From: JBAZJI01 sp964596325
GTDB taxonomy: Bacteria > Patescibacteriota > Minisyncoccia > Minisyncoccales > JAGOPM01
NCBI GenBank assembly: GCA_964596325.1
Contig: CAZQSQ010000002.1
Location: forward strand, 1-64,000
Reading direction: 5' to 3'
Length of the DNA: 64,000 nt
The notes beneath the pieces are model-generated. The model did not search any database, was not told where the DNA came from, and worked only from the letters and a program-made list of their open reading frames with translations. A program made the position numbers and the translations under genes. Below are positions 23,028-31,992 of this stretch, piece after piece. The number at the start of each line of letters is the position of its first letter. Position 1 is the stretch's first letter.

Positions 23028-23970
23028 AGGCGTTTAGTGAGTGATGCTTTTTATGAATGTCTTTAAGCCGTTTAGAGGTTACATGAGTATATATTTGGGT
23101 GGCAGTAATAGAGCGATGGCCCAAAAACTCCTGAACAACCCTTAAATCAACCCCTTGGGAGAGCAAATCCGTGGCAAAGCTATGGCGCATGACGTGGGGC
23201 GTGGTGTTGGCTGGCAAGCCCGCCAAAAGCGCACATTTTTTTATCATCTTCTCAATAAAACGCGGCGTAAGCCTCTTGGAATTTCTCGCCCCGCGAAAAT
23301 TTACGAATAAGGCTTTTTCCGTATCTTTGTGGCCGCGCATTTTCAAATACCCACGTATCCAATGCAGGGCGCGTTTGGAAAAATAAACCGTGCGGGTATG
23401 CGAACCCTTACCGACTATCGAAAGTTCGAAATCCTCGGCCTCAGGGGCAATTTTGAGCTGCTCGGCGTTAAGCGCGGTAAGCTCGGAAATACGCATTCCG
23501 GTGGAAAAAAACGTTTCTAAAATCGCCCGATCGCGACAACCATTTAATTTTTTTACATCCGGAATGGAAAATAATTTTTCAACTTGCTCAACGGTTAAAA
23601 ACCTGACGGGTTTTTCTTCCTTGGCCCGCGCCAATTTTATTTTTTCCGCCGGCAGGGAATTGATATCGTGCTCGGTAAAATAGCTCATTAGCTGCCTTAA
23701 GGCGATTAAGTAGTAGTTCTGGGTAGTCTTTTTAAGCCCAGTCGAGCCGGCGGCGGAGCGACTCAAATAAACCCTATAATCCCAAATATGCTCAGGAGTA
23801 AGCTCGTGGGGCTTAAGGGAAGAGAGTTTTTTAATTTCCAACCATTTCAAAAATTTCCGAAGGAATCTAGAATAATTTTCCTGCGTTTTAGAACCTAATC
23901 CTTTTTCTACGTCCAACCAATCTAAAAAGTCGTTTAAGTGTTGGGGAAGTGCTTTTTCCGAGTTCTTCAT
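23026..23970 (-). CDS. xerC: Tyrosine recombinase of the XerC/XerD type
   Basis: Resolves chromosome dimers by site-specific recombination at dif. It has 314 residues: an N-terminal SAM-like core-binding domain (about 8-105) and a catalytic domain with the full set Arg160 (TGMRISEL), Lys188 (GKGSHTR), His259 and Arg262 (HVMRHSFATDLL), His285 (LGHRS) and nucleophile Tyr294 (IYTHV). The length is that of chromosomal Xer proteins rather than phage integrases. A dif-like site lies 26 bases upstream of the start. Whether a second Xer exists elsewhere is unknown; the symbol does not distinguish XerC from XerD. Confidence 0.93.
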   Translation of the reverse strand: MKNSEKALPQHLNDFLDWLDVEKGLGSKTQENYSRFLRKFLKWLEIKKLSSLKPHELTPEHIWDYRVYLSRSAAGSTGLKKTTQNYYLIALRQLMSYFTEHDINSLPAEKIKLARAKEEKPVRFLTVEQVEKLFSIPDVKKLNGCRDRAILETFFSTGMRISELTALNAEQLKIAPEAEDFELSIVGKGSHTRTVYFSKRALHWIRGYLKMRGHKDTEKALFVNFRGARNSKRLTPRFIEKMIKKCALLAGLPANTTPHVMRHSFATDLLSQGVDLRVVQEFLGHRSITATQIYTHVTSKRLKDIHKKHHSLNA

Positions 23971-23995
23971 TGTATATAGGAAAACAATACTGCCC

Positions 23996-24027
23996 TATGT
24001 TCGCTTAAGTTAAATTATGCGAACATA
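23996..24027. other. Candidate dif site (Xer recombination site)
   Basis: Arms TATGTTCGCTTAA (23996-24008) and TTATGCGAACATA (24015-24027) are inverted repeats (12 of 13) around a 6-base centre GTTAAA. This is the layout of dif: two 11-base Xer arms and a 6-base spacer. The inner arm bases (GCATAA / TTATGC) resemble those of the E. coli site. It lies just upstream of the Xer gene and at the strand switch. It may also act as an operator for that gene. Confidence 0.6.
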
Positions 24028-24062
24028 TATTAATTTCTATTCTTTACTTGCTATTATTCCCT

Positions 24063-24437
24063 CTAAGGCTTAACCGGGGTCTCTTTATTCCCGAAAAATA
24101 CTCTTATCGCGTTTAAGATGCGGTTATTTTCGAAAAAACCTTTCCAGTCATTTTGCAGCTCGTCTTTTTCTGCGGCATATTCCTTGATCGCCATTTCAAA
24201 ACGAAAAGAAAAAAAATTTTTTACTGACGCCATGGTAGAGCTTAGGAAGCTACTAGCATCATTGGTGGCGCCCTTGGCCCGGTCTTTGATATCGGTTGGT
24301 AGACCACTTCCCTGCAAAAGCCCTAAATTGCCATTTTCGGCTCCAAGCGCCTGCGTGGGCTTAAAAACATAAAAAGAGAAAACTGTCAAAAAAATAGCAA
24401 TGAAATAAAAATATTTTTTACAATATTTTATTCCCAT
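24063..24437 (-). CDS. Small exported protein, 124 aa, function unknown
   Basis: The N-terminus has a basic start (MGIKYCKK), a hydrophobic core (YFYFIAIFLTVFSFYVF) and ends near TQALGA, which fits a signal peptide cleaved after residue 32 or so. The mature part is helical and charged (KEYAAEKDELQNDWKGFFENN). Its start overlaps the end of gltX by 10 bases, so it is the last gene of that transcript. I recognise no family. Confidence 0.65.
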   Translation of the reverse strand: MGIKYCKKYFYFIAIFLTVFSFYVFKPTQALGAENGNLGLLQGSGLPTDIKDRAKGATNDASSFLSSTMASVKNFFSFRFEMAIKEYAAEKDELQNDWKGFFENNRILNAIRVFFGNKETPVKP

Positions 24438-25912
24438 AATTTTTTTGCATAATTTACCCGGCGGATAAACTGGTCTTTGCCCAAAACCGCACCGACCTCA
24501 AAGGGCCCGGCTGAGGCCTTTTTCCCAGTCAAAAGGACGCGCATCGGCCAAAGTAACTGACCGCGGATCTTAACCTTGGCCTCAGGCAAGTCAACGTACC
24601 CCAAATAGGTTTTTTCCAGAACTTCTTTGCTCCATTGCGAATCAGAAATGGTATCAGCCAGTTCCCCTATTACCTGAAGGGAATTTTTAACATCTTGGTC
24701 AGTCATATCTTTCCAGCGCAAAAGCTCTTTCTCGTAAGTAATCTCCGGCTTAAAAAAGAAATCTGCGATATCAGGAAATTCCGCCAAAGTGACCAAACGA
24801 TCTTTATAGAGCGCAATTGCCGCCTCCAAGTACTGCTCATTGGAAAAAGTTTCCCCGATTAGCCCGGCTTTGGCTAGAAATGGCTTAAGCAGGCCTGCCA
24901 GCTCCGTTAATGGTTTGGTGCGGATATACATGCCGTTAAACCAATTAAGTTTTTGAACATTGAATATTGCGCCACTGGGCCTCACCCGCTCGATGCTAAA
25001 CTCCTTCACTAATTGCTCCAAGGAAAACATTTCCCGCTCATCTCCGGGATTCCAGCCTAAAAACACAATAAAATTATTAATAGCTTCTGGCAAATACCCT
25101 TGATTGAAATAAAAATTTACCGGTTCGGCGTTATGACGCTTAGAAAGTTTAGACTTATCCGGACCTAAAATCATAGGCATGTGCGCGTAAATAATGCCGG
25201 GAAAGCCCAAGGCCTCCTGTAATTGGATTTGCTTGGGGGTATTAGGAATATGGTCTTCACCGCGAATGACGTGGCTGATTCTCATTTCGTAGTCATCGAT
25301 TACACAAGCGAGATTATAAAGCGGCGTTGAAATATCGGTGGCAATAACCGTATCCCCGAACAAGGAGGTATCGAATTCCACCTTGCCCCTAATTAAATCA
25401 TTAAATGAAACTTTTTTATTATTGCTTTTGAAGCGAATGACACAAGGCAGGCCCTTTTGCAGATTGTCTTTTATGGTTTGCGGGGGCAAATCAGCACATT
25501 TGCCGTCATATTTGGGCTGTATCCCCTGCTCAATTTGATAATTTTTCTTTGCCTCCAATTCGTCTTTGGTGCAAAAACAATAATAGGCCTTGCCCTCGGC
25601 AATTAATTTTTCTAAATATTTTTTATAAATTTCCCGCCTTTCACTTTGCCGATACGGGCCGTATTCGCCGCCGATATCTGGCCCTTCATCGTAATTAAGC
25701 CCCAACCATTTAAGTCCGGCGAGTATATCCAGCTCAAACTCCTTTTTGCTTCTTAAAATGTCGGTATCCTCCACACGCAAAACAAATTTGCCTCCGTATT
25801 TTTTGGCAAAAAGATAATTATAGAGCGCGGCCCGCACGCTGCCGATATGCAAAAAACCGGTTGGGCTAGGGGCAAAACGGGTCCGTAGATTTTTTGTCTC
25901 TGAATCAGACAT
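24428..25912 (-). CDS. gltX: Glutamyl-tRNA synthetase
   Basis: Charges tRNA with glutamate; a class I synthetase. It has 494 residues with the HIGH signature in FAPSPTGFLHIGSVRAAL and the KMSKS counterpart KLSKRH, plus the C-terminal anticodon-binding helical domain. The start MSDSETKNLRTRF is chosen over an upstream in-frame ATG at 25951 because it lies directly before the catalytic fold and just after its own promoter. In genomes without GlnRS this enzyme also supplies Glu-tRNA-Gln; that cannot be judged here. Confidence 0.95.
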   Translation of the reverse strand: MSDSETKNLRTRFAPSPTGFLHIGSVRAALYNYLFAKKYGGKFVLRVEDTDILRSKKEFELDILAGLKWLGLNYDEGPDIGGEYGPYRQSERREIYKKYLEKLIAEGKAYYCFCTKDELEAKKNYQIEQGIQPKYDGKCADLPPQTIKDNLQKGLPCVIRFKSNNKKVSFNDLIRGKVEFDTSLFGDTVIATDISTPLYNLACVIDDYEMRISHVIRGEDHIPNTPKQIQLQEALGFPGIIYAHMPMILGPDKSKLSKRHNAEPVNFYFNQGYLPEAINNFIVFLGWNPGDEREMFSLEQLVKEFSIERVRPSGAIFNVQKLNWFNGMYIRTKPLTELAGLLKPFLAKAGLIGETFSNEQYLEAAIALYKDRLVTLAEFPDIADFFFKPEITYEKELLRWKDMTDQDVKNSLQVIGELADTISDSQWSKEVLEKTYLGYVDLPEAKVKIRGQLLWPMRVLLTGKKASAGPFEVGAVLGKDQFIRRVNYAKKLWE

Positions 25913-25919
25913 AATTGTT

Positions 25920-25934
25920 TGTTCGCATAATTTA
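25920..25934 (+). repeat. 15-base match to one dif arm
   Basis: TGTTCGCATAATTTA is identical to the reverse complement of 24011-24025, covering one Xer arm and part of the centre of the candidate dif site. The second arm is absent here. It overlaps the gltX -10 region and is inverted relative to the dif site. Confidence 0.6.
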
Positions 25935-25959
25935 TACCCTAAAAAAGGCAAAAATTCAA
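25931..25959 (-). promoter_or_regulatory. gltX promoter
   Basis: On the - strand TTGAAT (25959-25954), 17 bases, TATAAA (25936-25931). Predicted leader is about 12 bases, without an SD site. Confidence 0.55.
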
Positions 25960-25960
25960 C

Positions 25961-27121
25961 TTACGAAAGTAGAGAATAAATATCCGAGGCGATTATTTGG
26001 GCGGCGTTAATCTTGGCAAATTCTTTGGCAGCCCGGCTCATTTGTTCCCGTTTAGCTGAATCATTAGCGATAACCCGGATTTGTTCCAAAAATAAATTGG
26101 GCGTGAAGTTCCCCTCCTCCATAATTGTTGCCGCTCCGGCGCGGGAATAAATAAAAGCATTCATAGACTGGTGGTTCTGAGCGGATTCAGGCAAAGGAAT
26201 CAAAATACTAGGCTTGCCGGCTTTGGCGATTTCAAAAATACTGCCAGAACCGGCCCGGCTGATAACAACATCGGCGGCCGCCAAGGCATTGGCATACTGC
26301 GCATCATCCAAAAAGCCGGCCAAATGATAGTATTTGCATAAATTTTCCGGCATTAAGCGCTCACACATTTGCAAATATTGTTTGATATTAGCCGTACCGC
26401 ACTGATGGATAACTTCAAACTCGAGCAAAATTTGGTCCAAGACATTGAGCACCATGTCATTGAACCTTTGCGAGCCTTGAGAGCCGCCAACAATCAGAAC
26501 TATCGGCTTCTCAAAACTCAAAGAAAACATTTGCCCGGCCGTGCCCTTATTGCCCATGAGCAATGATTCTCTGACCGGATTGCCCACCAAAGTGGTTTTC
26601 TGAGGCGGAAACCATAATTTCTTTTGCACGAAAGAAATATAAATTTTATCGGCAAAAGTCCCTATCAGGCGATTGGCAGCCCCGGGAATGGAATCAGACT
26701 CATGGAGATAAACTTTTTTATAAAGCAGCCAACCGGCCAATGAGGCTGGCACCGCCCCATAACCTCCTTTGCAAAAAATCAGCTTAATGGAAAATAAATT
26801 AAACAAAATCCAAAAATAAGCCTGAATAAGGCCGAGAGGAATTCGAAAAACTATATCGATAAAATTATTAAAAACATCCAAAACACCTGCCGTCCGGCGG
26901 AATTTCCCAGAGGAAATATTTACAACCTTGATCCCCTCCTCAAGTAACAAATAATCTAATTCACCCTTTGGGCCCAAAAATACATATTCCAGCGTATCGT
27001 AAACCACGCCTTTTTTGGTTTGCTTGGCAATGGTCTGCTCGTATTTTTTTAACTCGCGGACAATGGCAATAATGGGAATGATATGCCCGCCAGAGCCGCC
27101 GCCCGCAAAAACAATTTTCAT
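25961..27121 (-). CDS. murG: UDP-GlcNAc transferase MurG
   Basis: Adds GlcNAc to lipid I to make lipid II on the inner face of the membrane. It has 386 residues, GT-B fold, with the N-terminal glycine loop FAGGGSGGHIIPI (about 4-16), the second loop GGSQGSQRFN, and the donor site SRAGSGSIFEIAKAGKPSILIPLP. The ATG at 27121 overlaps the ftsW stop by 4 bases, so the longer upstream reading is rejected. Last wall gene of the cluster. Confidence 0.95.
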   Translation of the reverse strand: MKIVFAGGGSGGHIIPIIAIVRELKKYEQTIAKQTKKGVVYDTLEYVFLGPKGELDYLLLEEGIKVVNISSGKFRRTAGVLDVFNNFIDIVFRIPLGLIQAYFWILFNLFSIKLIFCKGGYGAVPASLAGWLLYKKVYLHESDSIPGAANRLIGTFADKIYISFVQKKLWFPPQKTTLVGNPVRESLLMGNKGTAGQMFSLSFEKPIVLIVGGSQGSQRFNDMVLNVLDQILLEFEVIHQCGTANIKQYLQMCERLMPENLCKYYHLAGFLDDAQYANALAAADVVISRAGSGSIFEIAKAGKPSILIPLPESAQNHQSMNAFIYSRAGAATIMEEGNFTPNLFLEQIRVIANDSAKREQMSRAAKEFAKINAAQIIASDIYSLLS

Positions 27122-28209
27122 GTTTGGGATTTTGAAATATTTAATATTACGCCACACGCCGTCAGAACCAAAAGTAAAGCCGTGCCCCCGGCACTCATAA
27201 AAGGCAACGGTAAACCCGTGACCGGCAAAAATCCGATTGAAGAAAAAATATGGATAAAGGCCTGAATGCCGATCCAAGAAGTAATCCCAGCAGAGAGCAT
27301 TTTACTGAAAGTATCGCGCGAATGGATGGCAATGCTTATTCCCTGCCAAATGAACCATACGTATAGGGCAACCACGCATAGGGCCCCGAAAAATCCCGTT
27401 TCCTCGGCAATAATGGCAAAAATAGAATCAGTGGCGGCCTGCGGCACTCCACCATACTTTTGGCGGCTCATATTCAAGCCGACCCCGGTAACGCCCCCCG
27501 AACCCACGGTAATCATTAATTGTTTTTGATGGTAACCCACGCTGGAGGGATCAGAATCGTTTGTAATCAGAGCCTTAATACGGGCAAAACGATAAGCTTC
27601 AGTAAAAGCCAAAAAGGAAATCAAGATTCCGATACAACAAAAAATAACGGCAATATGTTTAAGCTTGGCCTCGGAAAACAAGTAAATCACGCCGATTGAA
27701 AACATCGTAACAATAAGAGTACTCAAATCTTTTTGCAAAATAATCGGCAAAGCCGCGGCTAAGGCAATGCCCAAAAAAATAAAAGAATCTTTCAGTTTTT
27801 TGACCCGGCGGATGCTAAAATAATACGAAAAATAAATTATTAACGCCAGTTTGAAAAACTCAGATGGCTGAATAGTTGTAAAATGCAAATTAATCCAACG
27901 GGTAGCACCCCCGGCGCTCATACCTATGACTGGCAAAAAAACCGCAAACATCAAAGCATAACATGCCAAAGCAAAATGGAAAGCGTACTTTTTCAAAATA
28001 TCCAAATTACGCAGCCCTAAAATTGTGAACATTATCACCAAGCCAGGAATAATAGCAAAAACCAGCTGCTTAATGATTACCGAATAAGGATTAGCAGTCC
28101 CGCGGATCGAAGCCGAGGCTGTGGAGATGCCGGCCAAAATCGCAAAACCCAAAATCAAAAGCAGTAGGATACAGCTTAAAAAAGAAATGGTGGCTTGTGG
28201 TAATTTCAT
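27118..28209 (-). CDS. ftsW: Lipid II polymerase / division protein FtsW (SEDS family)
   Basis: Polymerises lipid II into glycan strands at the septum. It has 363 residues and about ten membrane helices. It contains the SEDS catalytic aspartate region LQKDLST, the large loop with ARIKALITNDSDP and GGVTGVGL, and the C-terminal signature GLPLPFMSAGGTALL. The neighbours murD and murG point to FtsW rather than RodA. Overlaps both by 4 bases. Confidence 0.92.
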   Translation of the reverse strand: MKLPQATISFLSCILLLLILGFAILAGISTASASIRGTANPYSVIIKQLVFAIIPGLVIMFTILGLRNLDILKKYAFHFALACYALMFAVFLPVIGMSAGGATRWINLHFTTIQPSEFFKLALIIYFSYYFSIRRVKKLKDSFIFLGIALAAALPIILQKDLSTLIVTMFSIGVIYLFSEAKLKHIAVIFCCIGILISFLAFTEAYRFARIKALITNDSDPSSVGYHQKQLMITVGSGGVTGVGLNMSRQKYGGVPQAATDSIFAIIAEETGFFGALCVVALYVWFIWQGISIAIHSRDTFSKMLSAGITSWIGIQAFIHIFSSIGFLPVTGLPLPFMSAGGTALLLVLTACGVILNISKSQT

Positions 28210-29543
28210 TGGTATTTTATGATCTCGTTCTTAAATTGCTCGCCGCGATCCCTATAATCCCTGAATAATCCGAAACTGGGCGCGGCGCAGGAAAGCAAAC
28301 AGGACATTCCTTGGGGCGTGTGCTTGATGCAAAATTCTACCGCCTGGCGCATATTGCTGGCAAAAATATAATCGGGCAGTGGGATTTCGCGTTTCTTGCA
28401 TAAATCCCCTATCGCAGAAAGCATAAATTTTCCCGACTCGGGGAAAAAGGCGATTTTTTTGATATTGGCCTCAGTGATAGCAAGGGCTAACTGATCATAT
28501 TTAATTTTTCGATCGTAACCCCCCAAAATTATCGAGCCGACTTTGCCGTTAAGCGACTTGATGGCGGCAATCGTGGCCTCCGGGATAGTCGCCAAGCTAT
28601 CATCGTAAAAATCAATGCCATGATAGTTGCCCAGATACTGCATCCGATGTTGGAGGGGTTTGAAACTTTTAAGCGCCTTTTCAATTTTCTCCACCTCTAA
28701 ACGCAAAGCCAAAGCGACCACAATGGCGGCTTGGATATTTTCCCGATAAATTTCTGGCGATATCGGCAAATCGTTTTCCTCGACAAAATTAGAAATTACT
28801 ATCTGGTTAAAATCAATGGCGCTGGCCTTGGTTTTTTTGACAAGCTTGGTGATTAATTCCGAATTGCCGTTATAAACAAAAATCCCGTTCTTTTTCTGCC
28901 ATAAGACAATATTGGCTTTGGCCTTAAAATATTCGTTGAAATCCTTATAGTAATCCAAATGCTCCGGGTAAATATTAAGAAAAACAGAAATGTCCGGGCT
29001 GATTTCCAAGCGATCTAATTGATGTGAAGACATTTCGTAGACGCACCATTGCCCGGCACGCAATTTTGGTAAAATGGAAAGCGGCGGGATGCCGATATTG
29101 CCCAAAAGCTGCGTTTTGAATCCGGCGGTTTTCAGAATGTGATAAATGAGCGAAGCGGTAGTGCTTTTACCTTTTGTACCCGTTACCCCGATAACCCAGG
29201 CCGGACAATTTTTCAAAAATATTTCAGTTTCCGAGGTGACTTTACAGCCCCGAGGCAACAGTTTCTGAATTTTGCGCAAAGGTAATCCCGGGGTTTTTAT
29301 AACCACATCGATCCCTTCAAAAGCCAAAGGGAAATCCGTGCCCAAAAATAATTTAATTTTGGCTTTGCGCGCTTTTTTCAAAAGCCGCCGCCCCTCCAAA
29401 TCAAAATCATCAAAGGCCTTTTCATCAGCAATGGCGACTTTACGCGAAATCTTCGTCTCAAAAATCCACTTTAAGGTTTCCCGGCCTTCCCGGCCGAAAC
29501 CCAAGACTAATATTTTTTTCTGTTTCAAGTCGGCGATTTTCAT
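28206..29543 (-). CDS. murD: UDP-MurNAc-L-Ala-glutamate ligase (MurD, probably MurD2 type)
   Basis: Adds glutamate to UDP-MurNAc-L-Ala. It has 445 residues: N-terminal Rossmann fold (ILVLGFGREG), ATP loop GVTGTKGKSTTASL, YEMSSHQLD, and the C-terminal domain. Two spots differ from classical MurD: DSLATIPEATIAAIKSL where MurD has DSKATN, and SCAAPSFGLFRDYRDRG near the end. Both recall the MurD2 enzymes that add L-glutamate and work with the epimerase MurL. The MurL candidate is the adjacent gene, with a 4-base overlap. Confidence 0.85.
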   Translation of the reverse strand: MKIADLKQKKILVLGFGREGRETLKWIFETKISRKVAIADEKAFDDFDLEGRRLLKKARKAKIKLFLGTDFPLAFEGIDVVIKTPGLPLRKIQKLLPRGCKVTSETEIFLKNCPAWVIGVTGTKGKSTTASLIYHILKTAGFKTQLLGNIGIPPLSILPKLRAGQWCVYEMSSHQLDRLEISPDISVFLNIYPEHLDYYKDFNEYFKAKANIVLWQKKNGIFVYNGNSELITKLVKKTKASAIDFNQIVISNFVEENDLPISPEIYRENIQAAIVVALALRLEVEKIEKALKSFKPLQHRMQYLGNYHGIDFYDDSLATIPEATIAAIKSLNGKVGSIILGGYDRKIKYDQLALAITEANIKKIAFFPESGKFMLSAIGDLCKKREIPLPDYIFASNMRQAVEFCIKHTPQGMSCLLSCAAPSFGLFRDYRDRGEQFKNEIIKYQ

Positions 29544-30928
29544 AGCAAAGCCTTAAGACCGGCCAATAATTTTTTCGGCAAAAAATTCTTATGCAATTTG
29601 AATAATGCTTTTAATCGAACTTCGGAAATCTTTTTCTTGGCCAATATTTCCTGGGCCCGTTTCAAGAGCGGCTGATTGGGCAGGGCATTTTCTCGATTAT
29701 ATTCCAAACTCAGTTTTAACGCGGCCAAGGTTTCCAAACGCATCCCCACGCATTCCAAGGGCTTGCCTTTGACATACCCGCTAAGCGCTTCCAAATCCCC
29801 TCGCAAGGCGCTGTTTTCAAATAAATCGCGACCAAAAATTTCTACGGCCTTTTCTTTGCCTAAAAACGGATAAAGTATCAGATAGGCAAATAGGCACTTA
29901 CTGCAATTACCGCACCAAGAAAATGTCGGTTTTTTTGTGCCCGAATAGGAGCGCTGAGCCACATTGCAGCTTAAAAATATTTTATTATACTGCCCAAGCG
30001 AAGAAAAAATTTGTGCGCACTTTATCTCATTTAGGGGCCGGATGATACTGAAATATTCCAAGTCGCGGGAAATATTTTCCACCAAATAACGGCGAAAATC
30101 CTTTTCAAATGCCAGACTCTTGGAATACTGGTGGTTTATCTTTTTTCCTCGCCAAATCAGCGATTCTTCATTGGCACTGTTTTCATTGGCGACAACAAAG
30201 CCTTTATAGCCCCCCAAAACCACGCATAATGCGCCCAAAAAAGCCAAATAGGCGGAAAACGGGGTATGGCCGTTCAAAAATCCCTGCTGGTTTAATTCCA
30301 AAAGCTTGGGACAAATTTTGCGTTCAATAACAATCTGGTCTTGCGCCCCGCTGATTTTAGCCATTTCCAAACTCGAAGGAATCGGGTTAAGCATCAAGAC
30401 AGAAAAATCTTCCGAGGCCTTTTTGAACACCTCTATCCCCACAGCCGAATCCTTTCCCCCGCCAAGGCCAAAAAGATAATTGCGAGTCCGAAAATATTTT
30501 GACGGCACGGATTTTCCTTTGGAAAAAGAAAAATCTACAAAATTTTTCTTCGAAAAATCGACAATATTGTTCTCATAAAAATATTGCCCCATTCCCTGCA
30601 AAAGCAGTTTTTTCCAAAAGGCAGCCTGACTTCGGCTGAGCGTCCCTTTTTCGATGACAATCTTTGGACTGCAAAAGGCTTTCCAATAAGAAAATGATTC
30701 GATTAAGCCTAAGTTAAAAACCAAAGAGTCGATAAGCGGTTTATTGGCTGCTTGTGTGGCTAAGGCCGCAAGGCCGGCAATATTTTTTATCCGCACCTGC
30801 GGAAAAAATTCATATTCCCCAGCGGCAAAAGCAAAATCAATAACAAAATCGTTGTTCTCATCCACCCGCCAAGAATAATCACGATAATGAAAGGTCTTAA
30901 ATTTTTTTTGCAGCTCTTGGTATGTCAT
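29540..30928 (-). CDS. murL: Probable UDP-MurNAc-L-Ala-L-Glu epimerase (MurL)
   Basis: Would convert the terminal L-Glu of the muropeptide to D-Glu after MurD2 has added it, replacing glutamate racemase. It has 462 residues with a PP-loop ATP site GLGGGKDSAVG (about 154-164), an ANENSANEESL segment and a cysteine pair in SWCGNCSKC, consistent with an ATP-to-AMP activation step. The assignment rests on the PP-loop, length and position between mraY and murD. The start at 30928 gives the ATGA overlap with mraY. If wrong, it is another PP-loop ATPase acting on the wall precursor. Confidence 0.6.
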   Translation of the reverse strand: MTYQELQKKFKTFHYRDYSWRVDENNDFVIDFAFAAGEYEFFPQVRIKNIAGLAALATQAANKPLIDSLVFNLGLIESFSYWKAFCSPKIVIEKGTLSRSQAAFWKKLLLQGMGQYFYENNIVDFSKKNFVDFSFSKGKSVPSKYFRTRNYLFGLGGGKDSAVGIEVFKKASEDFSVLMLNPIPSSLEMAKISGAQDQIVIERKICPKLLELNQQGFLNGHTPFSAYLAFLGALCVVLGGYKGFVVANENSANEESLIWRGKKINHQYSKSLAFEKDFRRYLVENISRDLEYFSIIRPLNEIKCAQIFSSLGQYNKIFLSCNVAQRSYSGTKKPTFSWCGNCSKCLFAYLILYPFLGKEKAVEIFGRDLFENSALRGDLEALSGYVKGKPLECVGMRLETLAALKLSLEYNRENALPNQPLLKRAQEILAKKKISEVRLKALFKLHKNFLPKKLLAGLKALL

Positions 30929-31992
30929 CTTAAAACAGCCAGGCGCGCGATAATGCCTAAAATGGCACAAATGACGCCAATGACCCAAAATCTCATCGTT
31001 ACTTTATAGGGCGGCCATCCTTTGGCTTCATAATGCAAATGGATGGGCGCAGCCAGAAAAAACTTTTTCTTCAAAAACTTTTTGGAAAGTAATTGGATAA
31101 TGACCGAAAGTGATTCCCAAACCAGCAAAAAGCCGATTAGCGGCAGATACATTACCGAGTTGGTAAAAAAGGCCACGACCGCCAAACTGGCGCACAAAGC
31201 CATGGAGCCGGTTTCCCCCATATAAAATTTGGCCGGCGGGATATTAAACCACAAATAAGTCAAAAGCGAACCAAAAACCGCAAAGCAGAACGAGGCCAAA
31301 TCATATTGATGGAACATCCAGGCAATCAAGCCGTAGGCGCCAAACATCGAAAGGAAAGAGCCGGCCGCCAAACCGTCGATACCGTCAATAACCCCGCCGC
31401 TATAAGTGGCCATCATCACGACAATGAAAAACAAGATATAAAATATTCCGAAATTGACATCTCCGACAAAAGGAATATAAACTGTGCTCCAACCGAGCTT
31501 GTAATAGCACCACCACCCGCCGACAAAACCCATAAATGCGAACAAAAGCAAGCGATAGCGCAGGCTCAAGCCGCCGGCGATATAATCGCCTTTGCCCTTA
31601 ACCTGCAGGAGGTCATCAACCAAGCCGACAATGGCCGCCACCACAAGCGCAAAAAAAGGTATCCAAGTTTGGTCGCGAGTGAAAAAATCCAAACTGGCCA
31701 GCCCGGGAACGCCGAACTTGGCACAAATATGCAAAATAAAGGCCACAACCAAAGGTGGAAGCCAAATAAGCACACCGCCCATGCGCGGAGTTTTAATTTC
31801 GCCCTCCCCATGCAGCTTTTGGAAATTAGAAACATCCTGCCCGTCGATAGCTTTGGTGCGCACGCTCTTGCGCCAAAACTTATTTTTATAAAGAAACTCG
31901 GTCACGATCGGGACCAAGATTTGCGCGGTTAAAAAACTGAAAGCCGCGATGGTTAAAACCTTAAAGGCTGCAATGGTGTTAATAAAAGCCAT
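30925..31992 (-). CDS. mraY: Phospho-MurNAc-pentapeptide translocase MraY
   Basis: Transfers phospho-MurNAc-pentapeptide to undecaprenyl phosphate, making lipid I. It has 355 residues and about ten helices. Key loops are DGIDGLAAGS, GETGSMALCASLA and the histidine loop APIHLHYEAKGWPP. Most MraY have three consecutive His there, whereas this one reads HLH. It overlaps the next wall gene by 4 bases and the aspS start by 1. Confidence 0.94.
   Translation of the reverse strand: MAFINTIAAFKVLTIAAFSFLTAQILVPIVTEFLYKNKFWRKSVRTKAIDGQDVSNFQKLHGEGEIKTPRMGGVLIWLPPLVVAFILHICAKFGVPGLASLDFFTRDQTWIPFFALVVAAIVGLVDDLLQVKGKGDYIAGGLSLRYRLLLFAFMGFVGGWWCYYKLGWSTVYIPFVGDVNFGIFYILFFIVVMMATYSGGVIDGIDGLAAGSFLSMFGAYGLIAWMFHQYDLASFCFAVFGSLLTYLWFNIPPAKFYMGETGSMALCASLAVVAFFTNSVMYLPLIGFLLVWESLSVIIQLLSKKFLKKKFFLAAPIHLHYEAKGWPPYKVTMRFWVIGVICAILGIIARLAVLR

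Noticed and set aside
23026..23970. Phage or integron integrase
   Set aside because: Length and motif spacing fit chromosomal Xer proteins; no other phage genes and no cassette array nearby.
31306..31932. 208-codon frame antisense to mraY
   Set aside because: Shadow of the mraY coding frame; composition is His/Lys/Gln-rich as expected from reverse-complemented membrane codons.
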